From the NCBI GenBank assembly GCA_914767885.1, contig CAJZBQ010000010.1, positions 620,001 through 684,000 of the forward strand: DNA of 64,000 nucleotides. The letters are read 5' to 3'. The notes below the pieces were generated by a model. It ran no database searches and was not told the DNA's origin. It worked only from the letters and a program-made list of their open reading frames with translations. The DNA is from Blepharisma stoltei (lineage: Eukaryota > Ciliophora > Heterotrichea > Heterotrichida > Blepharismidae). The position numbers were made by a program, and so were the translations under genes. Within the stretch, counting starts at the first letter, position 1. Each line of letters begins with the position of its first letter. Shown here piece after piece: positions 33,501-42,728 of the stretch.

Positions 33501-34754
33501 TTCTTAAATAAGAATTGTCATTCATATATAAATTTTTGACATAGCTAAATGAAAACCCTCCAAATAGCAAAGGGATCAAAATAACCCGGTACAAGGCTAA
33601 TATAATTTTTTTGTGTGAGATAATAATTGATAAAAATAAAGGAATCATAATTGTCATGCTCAGGACGTTTTTAAAATAAATTGTTCATAATATAGCAAAT
33701 AGTCTTGCTATTAGGTGTAGGCCAGTTTCTTTTCATGTATAATCTAAAAATGCACTCCCATGGCTTTGGCTTATGATGCCATCATTTACAAGAATCAAAG
33801 GAGCCCGCATCATTTTTTTCATTTGGAATTTATTCATTTTTACAAATCCTAAATAAGTATAAAGCCACTGTAAAGCAAAAGCTGTCACGTAGACAGTAAG
33901 CATTTTTTGGTCCCATGTAATTAATCCTAATCCCCATACAATGTCATCTCCAATTCATTGATATTCCTTTTTCTATAAATAATTATTTAAAATGAATTTA
34001 TTTTTAAAACAATAATATTTATTGCAAAATATATGCAAAATAACCTTGTAAAGATAAGAAAAAATTATCTGGATTAAAGAAAACGATGATACTAAAATGC
34101 AGATAATTTTTCCAGCTGTATTGGATTTATATCGTAGGTTTATTCCTATTGTTATAGCCAAAAGCGAATAAATAAAGCTGATGACTGAGAAATAAATTAC
34201 GCATTCTACACATAAAAGTGCAAGCCCAACCCATTCAAAAATTTGCATTACTTGATATCGAAAGCCATATAGGCCTAATTTTCTTGAAAATTTAGAATGA
34301 TAACCGTATTTTGAGCCGATAATTGATATACTCCATAATATAATTATAAATTAAATATTTTTTATAAATAAAAATATTGCTGAGACTATATCAGAAAATT
34401 AATTCTTATAGCTAGGCATATAATAAGTGCAAAAATATCAAATCCAAAATTCTTAAATAGCCAAAGCTCCATAGCAGCTTCATCCAGAAATAAACCTCGC
34501 GTGAGAAAAGTGTTTTCATTCACTTGAATTATATTGAATTCTTTATAATAAATGACAAATATCAGAGAAGATTTTAGCAAAATGACAAGCAGGCTGATGA
34601 GCATTAAAAATTTAAAGATCGCTTTTGGGGCATTGTAACCTAATATTAAGCTCACTCAAATGTATAAGGCAAACGCTATGTAGACCCCAGAGAAGCAGGT
34701 CGCATAAAATGATCCGCAAAGCAATAATAGGGTACAAAATATTTCCTGCAGCAT
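24527..34754 (-). CDS. PIEZO-type mechanosensitive ion channel
   Basis: The minus strand encodes about 2,300 residues in pieces, from Met at 34754 to TAG at 24527. Most of it is repeated multi-helix membrane blocks. The C-terminal third carries PIEZO hallmarks: NHYNYASLESVILPLSVVGY and AMFEYPRPPPL; LPFLFELRTLMDWTFTKTTL; WFKFEDIYNQLYITQC; the extracellular cap (STLNPIVESN...); then RFLRYFVTGGSKNIY, CSGIYVSRMRGDLIREEELY and IDILRSPELV at the end. PIEZO trimers open a cation pore under membrane tension, fitting a contractile, touch-sensitive ciliate. At least ten inserts interrupt it; several junctions are exact in frame (24785, 26011, 27788, 33055, 34336). A few joins (near 29.6, 31.9, 32.3 and 34.0 kb) are unresolved. 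Confidence 0.9.
24785..25002. mobile_element. 216-bp TA-bounded IES near PIEZO 3' end
   Basis: TA at 24785-24786 and 25001-25002. Removal joins TFYISVVYL to VARFLRYFVTGGSK, the last PIEZO transmembrane helix into the cytosolic C-terminal domain. Terminal inverted repeats are weak. AT-rich, no coding. Confidence 0.75.
26011..26927. mobile_element. Family I MITE with a nested GC-rich retroposon
   Basis: TA at 26011-26012 and 26926-26927. The ends are TCACCTTTAAATTAGAAC and (minus) AACCATTTAAATTTGAAC. Removal of 915 bp joins VSFPL to MRSTNIWSYRMFKTYLALP in PIEZO. Inside, about 26264-26790 is a GC-rich block that starts TACATAAAATGGCGTGTCG, like the other retroposons, and ends GGGAATAAA; TATCTTC flanks both sides as a possible short duplication. 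The element is a MITE that has itself been hit by a retroposon. Confidence 0.75.
27788..28043. mobile_element. 254-bp TA-bounded IES/MITE in PIEZO
   Basis: TA at 27788-27789 and 28042-28043. Left end TCCCTCGGTAAGCAAG; right end carries the hairpin CATAAGCAAAAAAGTTTTGCTTGCTTATCG. The interior (TATATAAATAATAGCTATTATAATTA) resembles the family A/B core layout. Removal gives SRNTLENLVMEPQDSF in frame. Confidence 0.75.
30656..31153. mobile_element. Composite insert: 12-bp repeat enclosing a family A MITE
   Basis: TGGCTGGAAAAA is duplicated at 30656-30667 and 31142-31153. Removing 486 bp fuses EPTFFQP to DINLYLEWTFF in PIEZO. Between the repeats lie ~55 bp of unique DNA, a full family A MITE (TA 30722-30723 to 31110-31111), and an AT tail AATAATAAATAAATAAAAA next to the right repeat. 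The outer element therefore resembles a tailed retroposon that was later entered by a MITE. Excising only the MITE would leave stops in the frame. Confidence 0.7.
31412..31911. mobile_element. Family I MITE in PIEZO
   Basis: TA at 31412-31413 and 31910-31911. The ends are TCACTCCCTCTTTAAATTG and (minus) TGATTCTCCCCTTTTAAATAG; the right arm is a hairpin (CCCTCTTTAAATTAGAG / TTCTATTTAAAAGGGG). Flanking DNA on both sides is PIEZO membrane helix. The simple TA-TA join did not give an open frame in my hands, so a nearby intron or a different boundary is needed. Confidence 0.65.
33055..33452. mobile_element. Family A MITE in PIEZO, complete
   Basis: TA at 33055-33056 and 33451-33452. Nearly identical to the 22.8-kb copy, in the same orientation, with the terminal hairpin CTCCGTGAGCGAAC/GTTCGCTCACGGAG at the left and a 17-G run at the right. 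Removal joins MCFIIL to VRLEYRKHRKKF in frame. Confidence 0.85.
34336..34390. mobile_element. 53-bp TA-bounded IES in PIEZO 5' exon
   Basis: TA at 34336-34337 and 34389-34390. Removal gives RINFLIWSISIIGSKYGY; retention introduces TAG. It is the shortest candidate IES in the window and is almost pure AT (TTTATTTATAAAAAATATT). Confidence 0.6.
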
Positions 34755-35384
34755 TTTATTATGGATTTGTAGTTAAAGGATTTTTATTAGAAAATAAAAA
34801 AAAGCTAGAGAATTGATGCAGATATTGTAAGATATAACTAAAATAAGAAGAATAAATTACGAATATTGGAAATTTTTGATAGCTAGGCGTTTATTTTAGA
34901 AATTGATGATAAAATATAAATTTTAAAATAATTATTTTATTCTGAAAATAATAATATCATCTGCTGTCACTCTACAATAGTCTAAATATTAATTTAATAT
35001 AAATTGGTATTTTTAATATTTCAGAAAAATTATTTCTTCATTTGTAAATATAAATATCACAGAAGTGTCTCAATAAATCTCTAATTGCAATCAATTTATT
35101 GAATTAATAAATATGCACATCTTAAAATTATGGACTAAATTGCATGCCTTAATTTCAAAATCCTTAACTATAAGATGAGCATTCTATATTTCTTTTTTAT
35201 TTTCAGCCAAAATAAATCAACTTTTCAATACTCACCAATGAAAAAGAACGATTATTTTAAATTATACCATATAAACTAATAAAAACAGCTAAGCTTTCCT
35301 TACTAAAGAACCGGAATGGTATATTCTATCATAGAATCATATTTAAATCGAAAATAAACTGTTGGAAATAACAAATTTTTTATA
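34755..35384. other. AT-rich divergent intergenic region
   Basis: No coding frame or repeat recognised. It separates the PIEZO start (minus) from the CK1 start (plus) and must hold both promoters. An A/T-rich tract precedes each start codon. Confidence 0.45.
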
Positions 35385-36770
35385 ATGGAAGGCTATATCA
35401 GAGTTGGAGGAAAATATATTCTACGCAAAAAAATTGGTGGTGGCTCCTTTGGGGAAATTTTTATGGGTAGTCACATAGAAACTCAGGAAGAAGTTGCGGT
35501 AAAAATTGAAAATGCGAACTGTTCAGTTCCACAAGTTATTAATGAAGCAAAGCTTATGAGATCAATCGCAGGCGTAGGAATACCAAAAGTTTATTGATAT
35601 GGTACTGAAGGGTCTTATAATATAATGATCCAAGAGCTTTTAGGCAAATCTTTGGAGGACAATTTTGCTGAAATAGACCGAAGAATGTCATTGAAATCAG
35701 CAACAAATCTTTGCTTACAAATGATTCAAAGAATTGAAACTGTAGGCTCCATGTCAAATGACAGTGCATTCTTGAGAGTGTAATTTCATTGAAAACATTT
35801 GGTCGAAAATTTTTAAATATTGTGAGATTTGGTCGAAGCTCAATTTTTTTTTTCGGTCAAATGTCTCACTATCAAAAAGTTTCAGCCAATTTTCGACCAA
35901 ATGCACTTCGGTAAAATAATCCCTATCAAAATGCACGATCATTAGATCTACACCCATAACAAAACTGTACATAATCATGACTATATTCATAGAGATATAA
36001 AACCTGATAATTTTTTATTTGGCTTAGGTAAGAAACAATCACTTGTATATATAATAGATTTTGGACTATCAAAAAAATACAGAGACAACAAAACAAAACA
36101 GCATATCCAATACAGAGACAACAGAACTCTAACAGGAACAGCTAGATATGCCTCCATAAATTCTCATATGGGAATAGAACAAAGCCGAAGGGACGATTTA
36201 GAAGGAATTATATACGTTTACCTTTATTTTTTAAAAGGCTCATTGCCTTGGCAAGGACTTAAAGGTGCAAATAAGCAAGACAAATATTTAAAAATAATGA
36301 ACATGAAGGCCAACACATCTTTAGACCATCTGTTCAGAGGCTGCCCTTCAGAGCTGATTCCTCTTATGAGCTACATTAAAGGCTTAAGATTTGAGGAGAC
36401 TCCTAATTATGACAGAATCAAAGAAATGATCCAATCTATCGGTGAAAGGAACGATTTTGCATTTGATAATGTTTTTGAATGGAGAAAAAAGAAAAGCGAG
36501 TCAAGCTCTCCAAGAAGAAGTTCAGACAGTGCAATTCAGGTAAAAAAAGGCAAAAAAATAAAAAAAAGACAGTCAAAAGAAGAAATCAAGACAAATATAA
36601 TAGAGCAGAGGAAGTCGCTGCAATATAATGAAGATATAGCTTCAACAACTGTAGAACATAGATGGCCTGAATTTGCGGATAGAAGACAGGTAATGGAAGG
36701 AAGAAATAAAATAAAAGATGAGCCTACATGTGATGCCTGTAATGAGAAAAAAGAATGTTTGATTTTTTAA
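35385..36770 (+). CDS. Casein kinase 1 family protein kinase with C-terminal CaaX
   Basis: After removing 225 bp (35737-35961) the protein is 386 residues. The CK1 signature is complete: [19 protein letters not shown], catalytic Lys in [39 protein letters not shown], and [20 protein letters not shown] (CK1's substitute for APE). All catalytic residues are present, so it is active. The ~90-residue tail is basic, Ser-rich ([24 protein letters not shown]) and ends [10 protein letters not shown]: Cys-Leu-Ile-Phe fits a geranylgeranyl CaaX box, suggesting membrane anchoring (inference), as in yeast Yck3/Yck1-type tethering by a different lipid. Confidence 0.9.
35737..35969. mobile_element. Family C insert in CK1 catalytic region
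   Basis: AAACTGTA is duplicated (35737-35744 and 35962-35969) around a ~217-bp element. Left end GGCTCCATGTCAAATGAC; right end GATCATTAGATCTACACCC plus six extra bases. Removal joins MIQRIETV to [14 protein letters not shown], immediately before the catalytic loop. Here the repeat ends in TA, so TA-TA excision also works. Confidence 0.8.
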
Positions 36771-36893
36771 TAAAATATTACACTATTATAAAAAATAAAA
36801 AATCATGGCAGAATTTTACCTATTTTTTAATAATAAATAGTATATGCTTGTCTGATATAAAATTTTAATTTTTATAATAAGTATATTTACTGT

Positions 36894-39800
36894 TTACTTT
36901 GGATGTGGATGATTTTTTTTAAGAACTCGCTTAAATTTGGTAATGCCTTTAAATACAGTTGCGGCGACATTTATATCCCTTCTAGCTTTCCACATTCTTT
37001 GGATTCTTCTAATAGCAACTCTGGTAGACAGCTTGTGGATTGAGAATAAATTCAATGTTTCGATAAAACCTTCACAAGCTCTAGGCAATGCAAATATTTC
37101 TAAATTTTTTATATTTTCTGGGATATTAAAAGAAAACGCTTTTCTATTGCATTCTTCAAAAGCCAACTGAGCTTGTGTACAAAGCACCCAGAAATGCTTG
37201 AAAACATCTATTAGAGTCAACCCTCTATAGTTTTCTAGTGGCTCTTGGACTTTGTTTTTAATGAGTTCCTCAAATTTTATTAAACTTTCTAATACATCAG
37301 TCAACCCCATTCCTCTTACAGCGTCTTTGATTAAAGCAACAGGCTGTTTTAAATGGGAAAATGCGTCATACGCTTCTTTCATTTTGGCTACATATTCTGA
37401 GCTTTCTTCATTTATTTCATTATAATTATTGAGGGGCAGAGGAACTGCATCTGCTTTTAGCCTTAAACATCTATAGAAAAATCCGTTTTCGTTGGCCAAA
37501 ATAAAAAATCGATCGTGGGTGATTACGCCGTTTCCCATTATTCAGGCATCTCTGTACATTTTTATAATTAAAGAGTCAGGAGCTTCTGGGTCTAAATTAT
37601 TGCATATTGATTTGAAGGATTTTAAGGATAAAGTCCCGTTTTGGTTTTTTGGGGCTAAGTTAAAAAGTCCTCTGACAGCTAAATATCTGCATTTTTTTTC
37701 TCTGATAAAGTATTCGAGTATTACTCTTAAAGCTAGCCCTGCATCTAAAGTCATTAGACCGTTTTTATTTCTGGCTTTAGACTGCAGTTGGAGCTTTAAA
37801 TCACTCCTATCATTGGGATTAATTTTCGGTGGATTTTTTTTCTTTAAGCTAAATGTGCTTTGAGAGATTATTTTCTGGTCTAAAAATAATAAAAAAAATT
37901 AAATAAATTTGAGGAAAAATAATTTTTATCAGTGGAAAAGCTCATTTTCGCCATTACTTTGTCAATAATTTCGAAAATTTTGGTCAAAACCACAAAATGT
38001 ACAGCAGAAAATCTCCCAGGAGTCAAAAACAGCTGAGGACCTTTAAAAAGCTCATGCCTGCAATGCAAAAAAAAAGCAAGCTCATCAACCATTAATTCTT
38101 CATTTAAAAATTCTATAAAAGTGTGGATTTCCCACACTTTTTTGCTTTTTTCGTTTTTCAAAGCCAGAAGTAGCTGAAGCCGAAATTGGTCAGCTTGCTC
38201 TCTTCTCCATCATTCGACTTCTTTGACTTGTCTAGTTATTTCGTCAACGAAAAAATGCCCCATTCAATTATATACGAATTCTGGGAAGGAGGTCGGGATT
38301 CTGCCAGTTTCAAAAGACGCCATTAGGTGCTCATTATATTTAGAGTCATATATACCTCTTATAGTGATCTCTAGTCAGTTTGTATACAATTTTTAATAAA
38401 TCTTTCTGAGATCATAAAAATATGTATTAACTTCTATATAAAATAGGCCATAAATCCTTTGGATAAGCATCAGTTTTTTAAAATTATAATAAAAGGGACT
38501 TCAAAAGATTTTTTCTTTTCATTTTGATCAATACCTAGTAATCCTGCATAAGTTGGCCTATTGAACTTAAAAGCAGAAAGGTCAATAAGATTTGGGTCAA
38601 CTGATACATCAGGAGGGTTATAAGCTGCAGAAGGGTTTCTTCTCTGCCCTACAGTGCTATAGTCATGTTTAGCGCCAATTTTTGATTTTTCTTTCTCAAA
38701 CTCTACTTTTTCACTTATCGCCATCATTTTATTGTTTTCTATCTGTGCTGGAATATTTCTGACAATAGCAAATAAAGGGTCGTCTAATGGAATCCAAATA
38801 ATTCCATCTTTATTTAGCGGAACACTCCCAGCAGCGATATTGAGTTCTAATTGATTATATTTATATCTCATTGTGTTTAATTGGTCTAACTCCACCCCCC
38901 TCCGTGAGTGAACAAAACCATTAGAAAAATCGCTATTTTTTGCCCAAAAACCCACCCTCCGTGAGTGAACAAAAATTTTTTTAATAGAAAAAACATTTAT
39001 GGAAAAAAAAATTGATATATAAATGATAATTATTATATTGAAATCTAGAGCTAATTCTGTTTAATTTTAAACGAATTGCGCTTTTTAAAAAATATAAATT
39101 TTATAAATTAAATAAATATTTGCTTTCCAAATTTTGCGAATTAGGATTTTTTTTAAATTTCGAAAAAAATATTTTTTATAAAATTTATATATAAATTTTT
39201 TTAAAAAATAAAAATTAACCCCCCTCCGTGAGTGAAACAAATTTTTTTTGTTCACTCACGGAGGGGGGGGGGAGTAACGATTTTTCATACATTTCTTTAA
39301 AAATCAAATACCTTGTCATATCTTCTGAAAACATTTTCATACTTTCCCTAAGACTGCTTGATTCTTCTGTTAATTGTTGGACTCATAAATAAAATAGCAT
39401 TCGGTTCGAGAGAAATTGGCTCTGCCAATTTTCTCTCCCTCATGGAATTTTATTTATGGAGTTGGGTTTTCTCTTGAGAACTTCTGTACAGCAACAGCCG
39501 TTTAACTTTGGGGATAACCAAAGGCACGGCTCCTCAGTGCATTCAAGACACTCGGAGTTTTACCTCTCTGCACATCCCCACGGGAGGATGACCCTTAGGC
39601 GGAACACGCGCAGGAGCTGAGTCGGAGCGAGCGACGGCAACGCGCCGGGTGAGATGTGCGGCAATTTATCTGGCGACTAGCCTTATAGAAGGCTTGGGTG
39701 TGGGCTGGCCACATATTCCAAGATGGCTTGGTGACGTCACTAGTTGTCGCTTTGACCCTTTTTTATTAAGGGGTTTGGGCACTAGAGACCTTAAAGACTA

Positions 39801-41064
39801 TGTAAGTAAGTAAGTAAGTTAATTGTTGGACTCTCAGCTGCAGGTTATGGTTTTTCAATTCAAAACTTTCTTTGATTTCATTGAAATCTTTCATGAAAAT
39901 TGAATTTGAAGCGATTTTTTCACGAAGCTCGCCTATTTGGAGCTCCATTGAATAAATTATTTTTTCTTTTTCAAGCTTGTAGACTTTAAACCCTTTGGAC
40001 ATTTTTGAATGCTTATCTCTATAGTCTATTAGTTCTTGCTCCAAATTTTCTACTTTTGTAAAATCTTTTAGGTCTGCAACGTATTTTTCTAACTGTTCTA
40101 CTTTTTCAGCAAGTTTTTCTTTTTCTAGCTCCACTTTGCGATGGACACTGTCTGCAACGACCCCTATTTCTTGTGAATTTTTGCTTTCTTTTGATTTATG
40201 AGCTTTTTTACCTGTAATTTTTATATCATTAAGGGTTTTTTCTTTTTCTAAATTTCTTAAAAGGCTAAATTTTTCTCCGGCTAAGTTTTCTATTTCTTTT
40301 TCAAAATTGTTTTTTACAAAAATAATCTGCTCAATAGATTTTTGGAATAATTCTAAAGAGTAATACAAGCTTTTCAGGCACGTCAACCTTGCGTCTCCAT
40401 TGAATTTTTTCATTTCAGAAACCTATATAAAACATACAAGTTTCCCTGTAGTTTCAAAATTAAATACAAAATCGTCTAAATATGTGTATTCTTTGAGATC
40501 TTTTATTTGTTTCTATTTGAATTTTACTTTTAAGGAATCTAGTTTGGGCTTTCAGGTTTTGAATTCTTGTTTGGATGACTCGAGTTCTAGTTCTTCTTGG
40601 ACTGGAAGTAACGGATTTGGGTCAGGGGTTATATTTGTAGGGATAAATTCAGAAGTATTTTAGAACAGACTAAGTACGACCTAAGAAAATTTTATTAAAA
40701 AAATAGATTTTAGTTATTATAATTTAAATCAATATATTATATATGATTCTATACTCGCTTTTGGTTGTGTTGAAAGTCTTCTAGGGGTCATCCTTTGCTT
40801 AAGGCTACTCAAAGGCACATAAGCCTTTTCCCCTATTTCTTTGAGAGCGGATATGTAAACATTTGCAGGCTCAAAATCTGAATATGTTTTTAATTGTGGG
40901 TTTGAATTTCTTGGAGAAATTGTGGGAAAATATTGATATAAAGATTCTCGAGCACTTCTAGTTGAGGGTTCTGTAATGCTTATTGGAAATGTGGAACAAA
41001 TCGGATCAACACTTTTTCCTATTCGTTTCTTTGACATTATTGCTCTTAATTTTTTATAACTCAT
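36894..41064 (-). CDS. Large coiled-coil protein, unknown function
   Basis: Roughly 1,050 residues from Met at 41064 to the stop at 36894. Two 15-nt introns (GTAAAATTCAAATAG, GTATGTTTTATATAG) lie near 40.42-40.53 kb, and an 84-bp IES, a retroposon and a family A MITE are removed. The N-terminus is Ser/Thr/Pro-rich; the middle is long coiled coil (ELEKEKLAEKVEQLEKYV). The C-terminal part is helical with EF-hand-like pairing (NQNGTLSLKSFKSICNNL) and an IQ-like AIRRIQRMWKARRDI. The join near 38.2-38.5 kb changes frame and is unresolved. The overall look fits an axonemal or cytoskeletal protein, but I recognise no family. Confidence 0.65.
38887..39276. mobile_element. Family A MITE in coiled-coil gene
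   Basis: TA at 38887-38888 and 39275-39276, oriented opposite to the 33-kb copy: the CCATTAGAAAAATCG block is at the left and the terminal hairpin at the right. Removal joins IFKEMYEKS to LDQLNTMRYKY in frame. Confidence 0.85.
39370..39833 (+). mobile_element. GC-rich retroposon with (GTAA)n tail in an exon
   Basis: A perfect 15-bp duplication TTAATTGTTGGACTC (39370-39384, 39819-39833) flanks a 434-bp element. It starts ATAAATAAAATAGCATTCGG and ends TATGTAAGTAAGTAAGTAAG. The host codons read LRVQQL then TEESSSLRESMKMF after removal of 449 bp, which is not a multiple of three, so retention would wreck the protein. A short palindrome lies near the start (GAGAGAAATTGGCTC / GCCAATTTTCTCTC). Confidence 0.9.
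40656..40741. mobile_element. 84-bp TA-bounded IES
   Basis: TA at 40656-40657 and 40740-40741. Removal joins KASIESY to TSEFIPTNITPDPNPLL; retention hits stops. Terminal inverted repeats are weak. AT-rich, without GT-AG intron ends. Confidence 0.55.
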
Positions 41065-41346
41065 TTATTTCATTTTTAATTTTAGAAATTATATTTGAAA
41101 AATCTAGAAATGCATTTGAGAACTATTTATATTTGGGGAATTAAATAAATTTTGTAGTATATTTGCCCTGGCGTAAATTACAGTTTTTATTCAAAAATAT
41201 AAAAATTTGCATCGAATTAAAATTTAAAAGCTGAGAAATTCAAAAAAATTAATTTAAATATTTTTTTGAATAAGATATAGGACTTTTACAGCTGATTATT
41301 AAGCTGATTATTAAATAAAATGCTTAATAATTTGTTTTTAAATACT

Positions 41347-42685
41347 CTATTGATCTTTTTTATCTTTTCTTGATTTCTTTTTAGCAGGGGCAACTTTATC
41401 TTCTTTCTGGTTTTTAAGAGAGAGAGAGAGAAATCTTTATTACTTTAAAGGCCTTTATTTCAGGGCCATGTCCCGATTAAAAATTTTTTAACTTTCTTCT
41501 TTTCCTAAAATCTTTGGATAAAATTTTAGTAAAATTTTCTGAAACCCACGTAATCCGCGATTTTTTCGATTTCTGAGTCTGATATGAATTTTCTATATCT
41601 GATGAAATTTGAATCTGATCTAAATTTTATTTTCCTGATAATGTTTGATTCTGATATCAATTTTATTTTTCTGATAAAATTTGAATCTGATCTAATTTTT
41701 ATTTTTCTGGTGTTCAGGATTTTCTTATCGATTGTCTTCTTATCATCAATGATCACCTCAGTCTTCCTATATTTGAAGGTTTCCTGAATAGGATCTATTT
41801 CATCTAGTATTTTTTTCCATCTAAACGACTTAAAAACTCCAATATTTTGTCATCTGTATCAACATTTTCTGCATCACTATCATTTCATTCATACTCTGAT
41901 TCAGAATTATCAAGTAATCCTGTATCAATAAGTTCATTTAATAGTAAAAGTTCGAAAAATTCATCCTGTAAAGCTCCGTTTTCTTCACAAAAGGAAGAAG
42001 AATAGGAAACATTACTTTCCGAATCTTCCATTAAAATAAAAGTTTTTTTAAGAGAAGACACTCTTTTAATAACTAAATATTTCTTACTGAAAAACCCAAG
42101 CCCTATCAATAAGAACACACCTCCAATAAGTCCTGGGTAATACAAGCCAGTTGGCAATAGATCTTTATTCTGTGAATAAACACTAGGATCAAAATCATCC
42201 ACTATTGGCGCTTCAACCTCAATTTCTTCATCAACTTTATTTGCTTCCTAATTCACTCTTACAATAAGAATTTTCTTTACTAACTCTTCTTGTTGCTGAG
42301 TCAATCTTATATCACTTTTTTCATTCAAATAAAACTCTTTGTCAATTATCGTCAATTCTTTGATTCCTGGTGCCTCTAAATTTATATCCTCAGCTACCAA
42401 TAGTTCTTCAGCTTGTTTTGAGGTCAAAACTTTATCACATTTATAAAGAATGTCCGCTATAATTCTTCGCTGGATGAATTCCTTTTTGAAGCTGGATTCT
42501 GTATAAATTTCTGAAATAGAGTCAAAATCTTTGATTAATTTTGTGCGGGAAATAAGTAAACAAGCAACCCAGCGGGTGCGGGTTTCTGACTGTGCCACTT
42601 CGTCGTTTCTTTCTTGGTCATTGATAGGCTCAGGTTCTTCTGAAGCAATAGCGAGGGCTACGACAGCGAAAAACCAGATTTTCAT
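41347..42685 (-). CDS. Type I single-pass membrane protein, unknown
   Basis: A signal peptide (MKIWFFAVVALAIAS) is followed by an acidic luminal domain of ~150 residues; a 15-nt intron (GTAAGAGTGAATTAG, about 42239-42253) comes before EANKVDEEIEVEAP. One TM segment (GLYYPGLIGGVFLLIGLGFF) and a short Lys-rich cytosolic tail (KKKSRKDKKDQ) complete it. A retroposon lies in the tail-coding exon and its removal gives IKRVSSLKNQKEDK. About 220 residues. The layout, with a basic tail ending in Lys residues, resembles ER-membrane TRAP-alpha-like or other ER proteins, but no family is assigned. Confidence 0.75.
41411..42054 (-). mobile_element. CT-tailed retroposon H (copy 2) in an exon
   Basis: TTTTTAAGAG is duplicated at 41411-41420 and 42045-42054. 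On the minus strand the element starts ACTTTTATTTTAATGGAAG and ends CATGGCCCTGAAATAAAGG...(CT)n. Its reading frame begins at an ATG and reads MEDSESNVSYSSSFCEENG, FELLLLNELIDTGLL and DNSESEYEWNDSDAE, homologous to copy 1, and is then disrupted. It also shares the IADYVG-like 3' block. Removal of 634 bp restores the host frame. Confidence 0.85.
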
Positions 42686-42728
42686 TATAAAATGGCAATT
42701 AGAGGGAAATTATAGTTAAATAAAGAAT

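Noticed and set aside
41526-41787. Repeat-rich block as a CRISPR array or tandem minisatellite
   Set aside because: The ~30-bp degenerate units are coding-phase repeats inside retroposon H, without uniform spacers; CRISPR is not expected in a eukaryote.
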